Shown: piece by piece, positions 7,588 to 7,812 of the stretch
How positions within the stretch are numbered: the first letter of the stretch is position 1
How the letters are laid out: each line of letters opens with the position of its first letter
From: CAZJDM01 sp964544765
GTDB taxonomy: Bacteria > Bdellovibrionota_B > Oligoflexia > CAYFLR01
Direction: 5' to 3'
Assembly: GCA_964544765.1 (NCBI GenBank)
Contig: CAZJDM010000188.1
Location: 1 to 7,812, forward strand
Length of the DNA: 7,812 nt
Position numbers and translations under genes: made by a program
The notes under the pieces: model-generated
Database searches by the model: none
Seen by the model: the letters and a program-made list of their open reading frames with translations, nothing else
Told to the model about the DNA's origin: nothing

Positions 7588-7607
7588 TTAAACTCCTTCG
7601 TTTCTTA

Positions 7608-7703
7608 ATCCGCATATAAAGTTTAGCAAACTATCTTTGCGGATACAACATTATACTTTTGTATCCGCATATAAAGTTTAGCAAACTATCTTTGCGGATA
7701 CAA
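7608..7703. repeat. Tandem pair of identical 41-bp palindromic elements
   Basis: Copies at 7608-7648 and 7663-7703 are identical and separated by 14 bases. Each has an outer inverted pair (ATCCGCA / TGCGGAT), an inner one (AGTTT-AGC-AAACT), and a poorly paired middle. In the right copy the outer stem extends to 11 bp (TTGTATCCGCA 7659-7669 with TGCGGATACAA 7693-7703). The right arm of copy one (7638-7648) also pairs perfectly over 11 bp with the left arm of copy two (7659-7669), so a third, mutually exclusive hairpin is possible. The element sits between 21 and 116 bases upstream of the ATPase start. It could be an operator array, an mRNA leader structure, or the trace of a mobile palindromic repeat. 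Confidence 0.9.
7650..7655 (-). promoter_or_regulatory. Probable -10 box of the ATPase gene, inside the repeat array
   Basis: A consensus TATAAT on the minus strand lies in the 10-base loop between the two facing 11-bp arms of the repeats. No good -35 hexamer is present at 16-18 bases; candidate sequences are ACTTTA or AACTTT. Transcription from it would start near 7643 and place the whole first palindrome at the 5' end of a roughly 55-base leader, just ahead of the AAGGAG at 7593-7598. This arrangement suits control by a DNA-binding protein or by leader folding. Confidence 0.45.
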
Positions 7704-7749
7704 TATTTTATAATTAAATTAAGTGTTTCTATGAAAATTTGTCTATGGT

Positions 7750-7786
7750 AAAATTTAGGTAATTGTTCACCTGGGTCCTAAATTTT
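7750..7786. terminator. Possible bidirectional terminator (10-bp inverted repeat)
   Basis: AAAATTTAGG (7750-7759) and CCTAAATTTT (7777-7786) form a perfect 10-bp stem around a 17-base loop. The left arm begins with four A and the right arm ends with four T, the arrangement found in weak bidirectional terminators. AGGT (7757-7760) can alternatively pair with ACCT (7769-7772). No gene in this window ends here, so it would serve genes to the right. It could also be an operator. Confidence 0.3.
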
Positions 7787-7812
7787 GATTATCCTCACTT
7801 AACAATAATTCA

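Noticed and set aside
7286..7591. Plus-strand open frame of 101 codons opposite the ATPase gene
   Set aside because: It is fully antisense to a well-supported gene and shows no domain pattern. The other short frames opposite the J-domain, TetR, secreted-protein and dehydrogenase genes were dropped for the same reason.
7608..7703. Two identical repeats separated by a short unique stretch, as in a minimal CRISPR array
   Set aside because: There are only two copies, the 14-base gap is too short for a spacer, the units are long palindromes over a promoter, and no cas gene is near.
6166..7703. Insertion sequence or transposon around the ATPase gene
   Set aside because: No transposase is present, and the repeats occur only on the upstream side with no matching copy or target duplication beyond the gene's 3' end.

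Overview
The window is AT-rich bacterial chromosome-type DNA using the standard bacterial code, with Shine-Dalgarno sites of the AGGA/GGAG type. Two of the proteins carry N-terminal export signals. Together with a cysteine-rich secreted protein and a large J-domain protein carrying a signal sequence, this suggests a Gram-negative bacterium, possibly a Bdellovibrionota- or other deltaproteobacteria-like lineage. That placement is a guess from protein style, not from a marker gene. No rRNA, tRNA, CRISPR array, transposase or phage gene was seen.

Layout. Bases 1-244 hold the end of a plus-strand coding stretch that is open only from base 38 and appears to change frame near there. Bases 275-2248 (minus) encode a 657-residue J-domain protein with a predicted signal sequence and a C-terminal membrane hairpin. 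Upstream of it, also on the minus strand, lies a TetR-family regulator (2440-3057), and a convincing intrinsic terminator separates the two. The regulator is divergent from a secreted cysteine-rich protein with a phospholipase A2-like His-Asp motif (3205-3942, plus). The 150-bp gap between them holds a good promoter for the regulator and CAATTTT-type half-sites that look like operators. A UPF0173 metallo-hydrolase follows on the plus strand (4005-4700). It converges with an aldehyde dehydrogenase on the minus strand (4712-6145). The dehydrogenase is preceded, with near overlap, by an archaeal-type AAA ATPase with a PD-(D/E)XK-like C-terminal domain (6166-7587, minus).

The right end (7588-7812) has no gene. 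It holds two exact 41-bp copies of a palindromic element that flank a TATAAT box just upstream of the ATPase gene, then a separate 10-bp inverted repeat.

How the genes relate. The clearest regulatory proposal is that the TetR protein controls itself and the divergent secreted protein, and perhaps the hydrolase 62 bp beyond. The ATPase and dehydrogenase are arranged as one transcription unit. The ATPase gene is more AT-rich, belongs to a family with patchy distribution, and carries its own palindromic control region, so it may be a later arrival upstream of the dehydrogenase. No stretch over 300 bases is without a gene.
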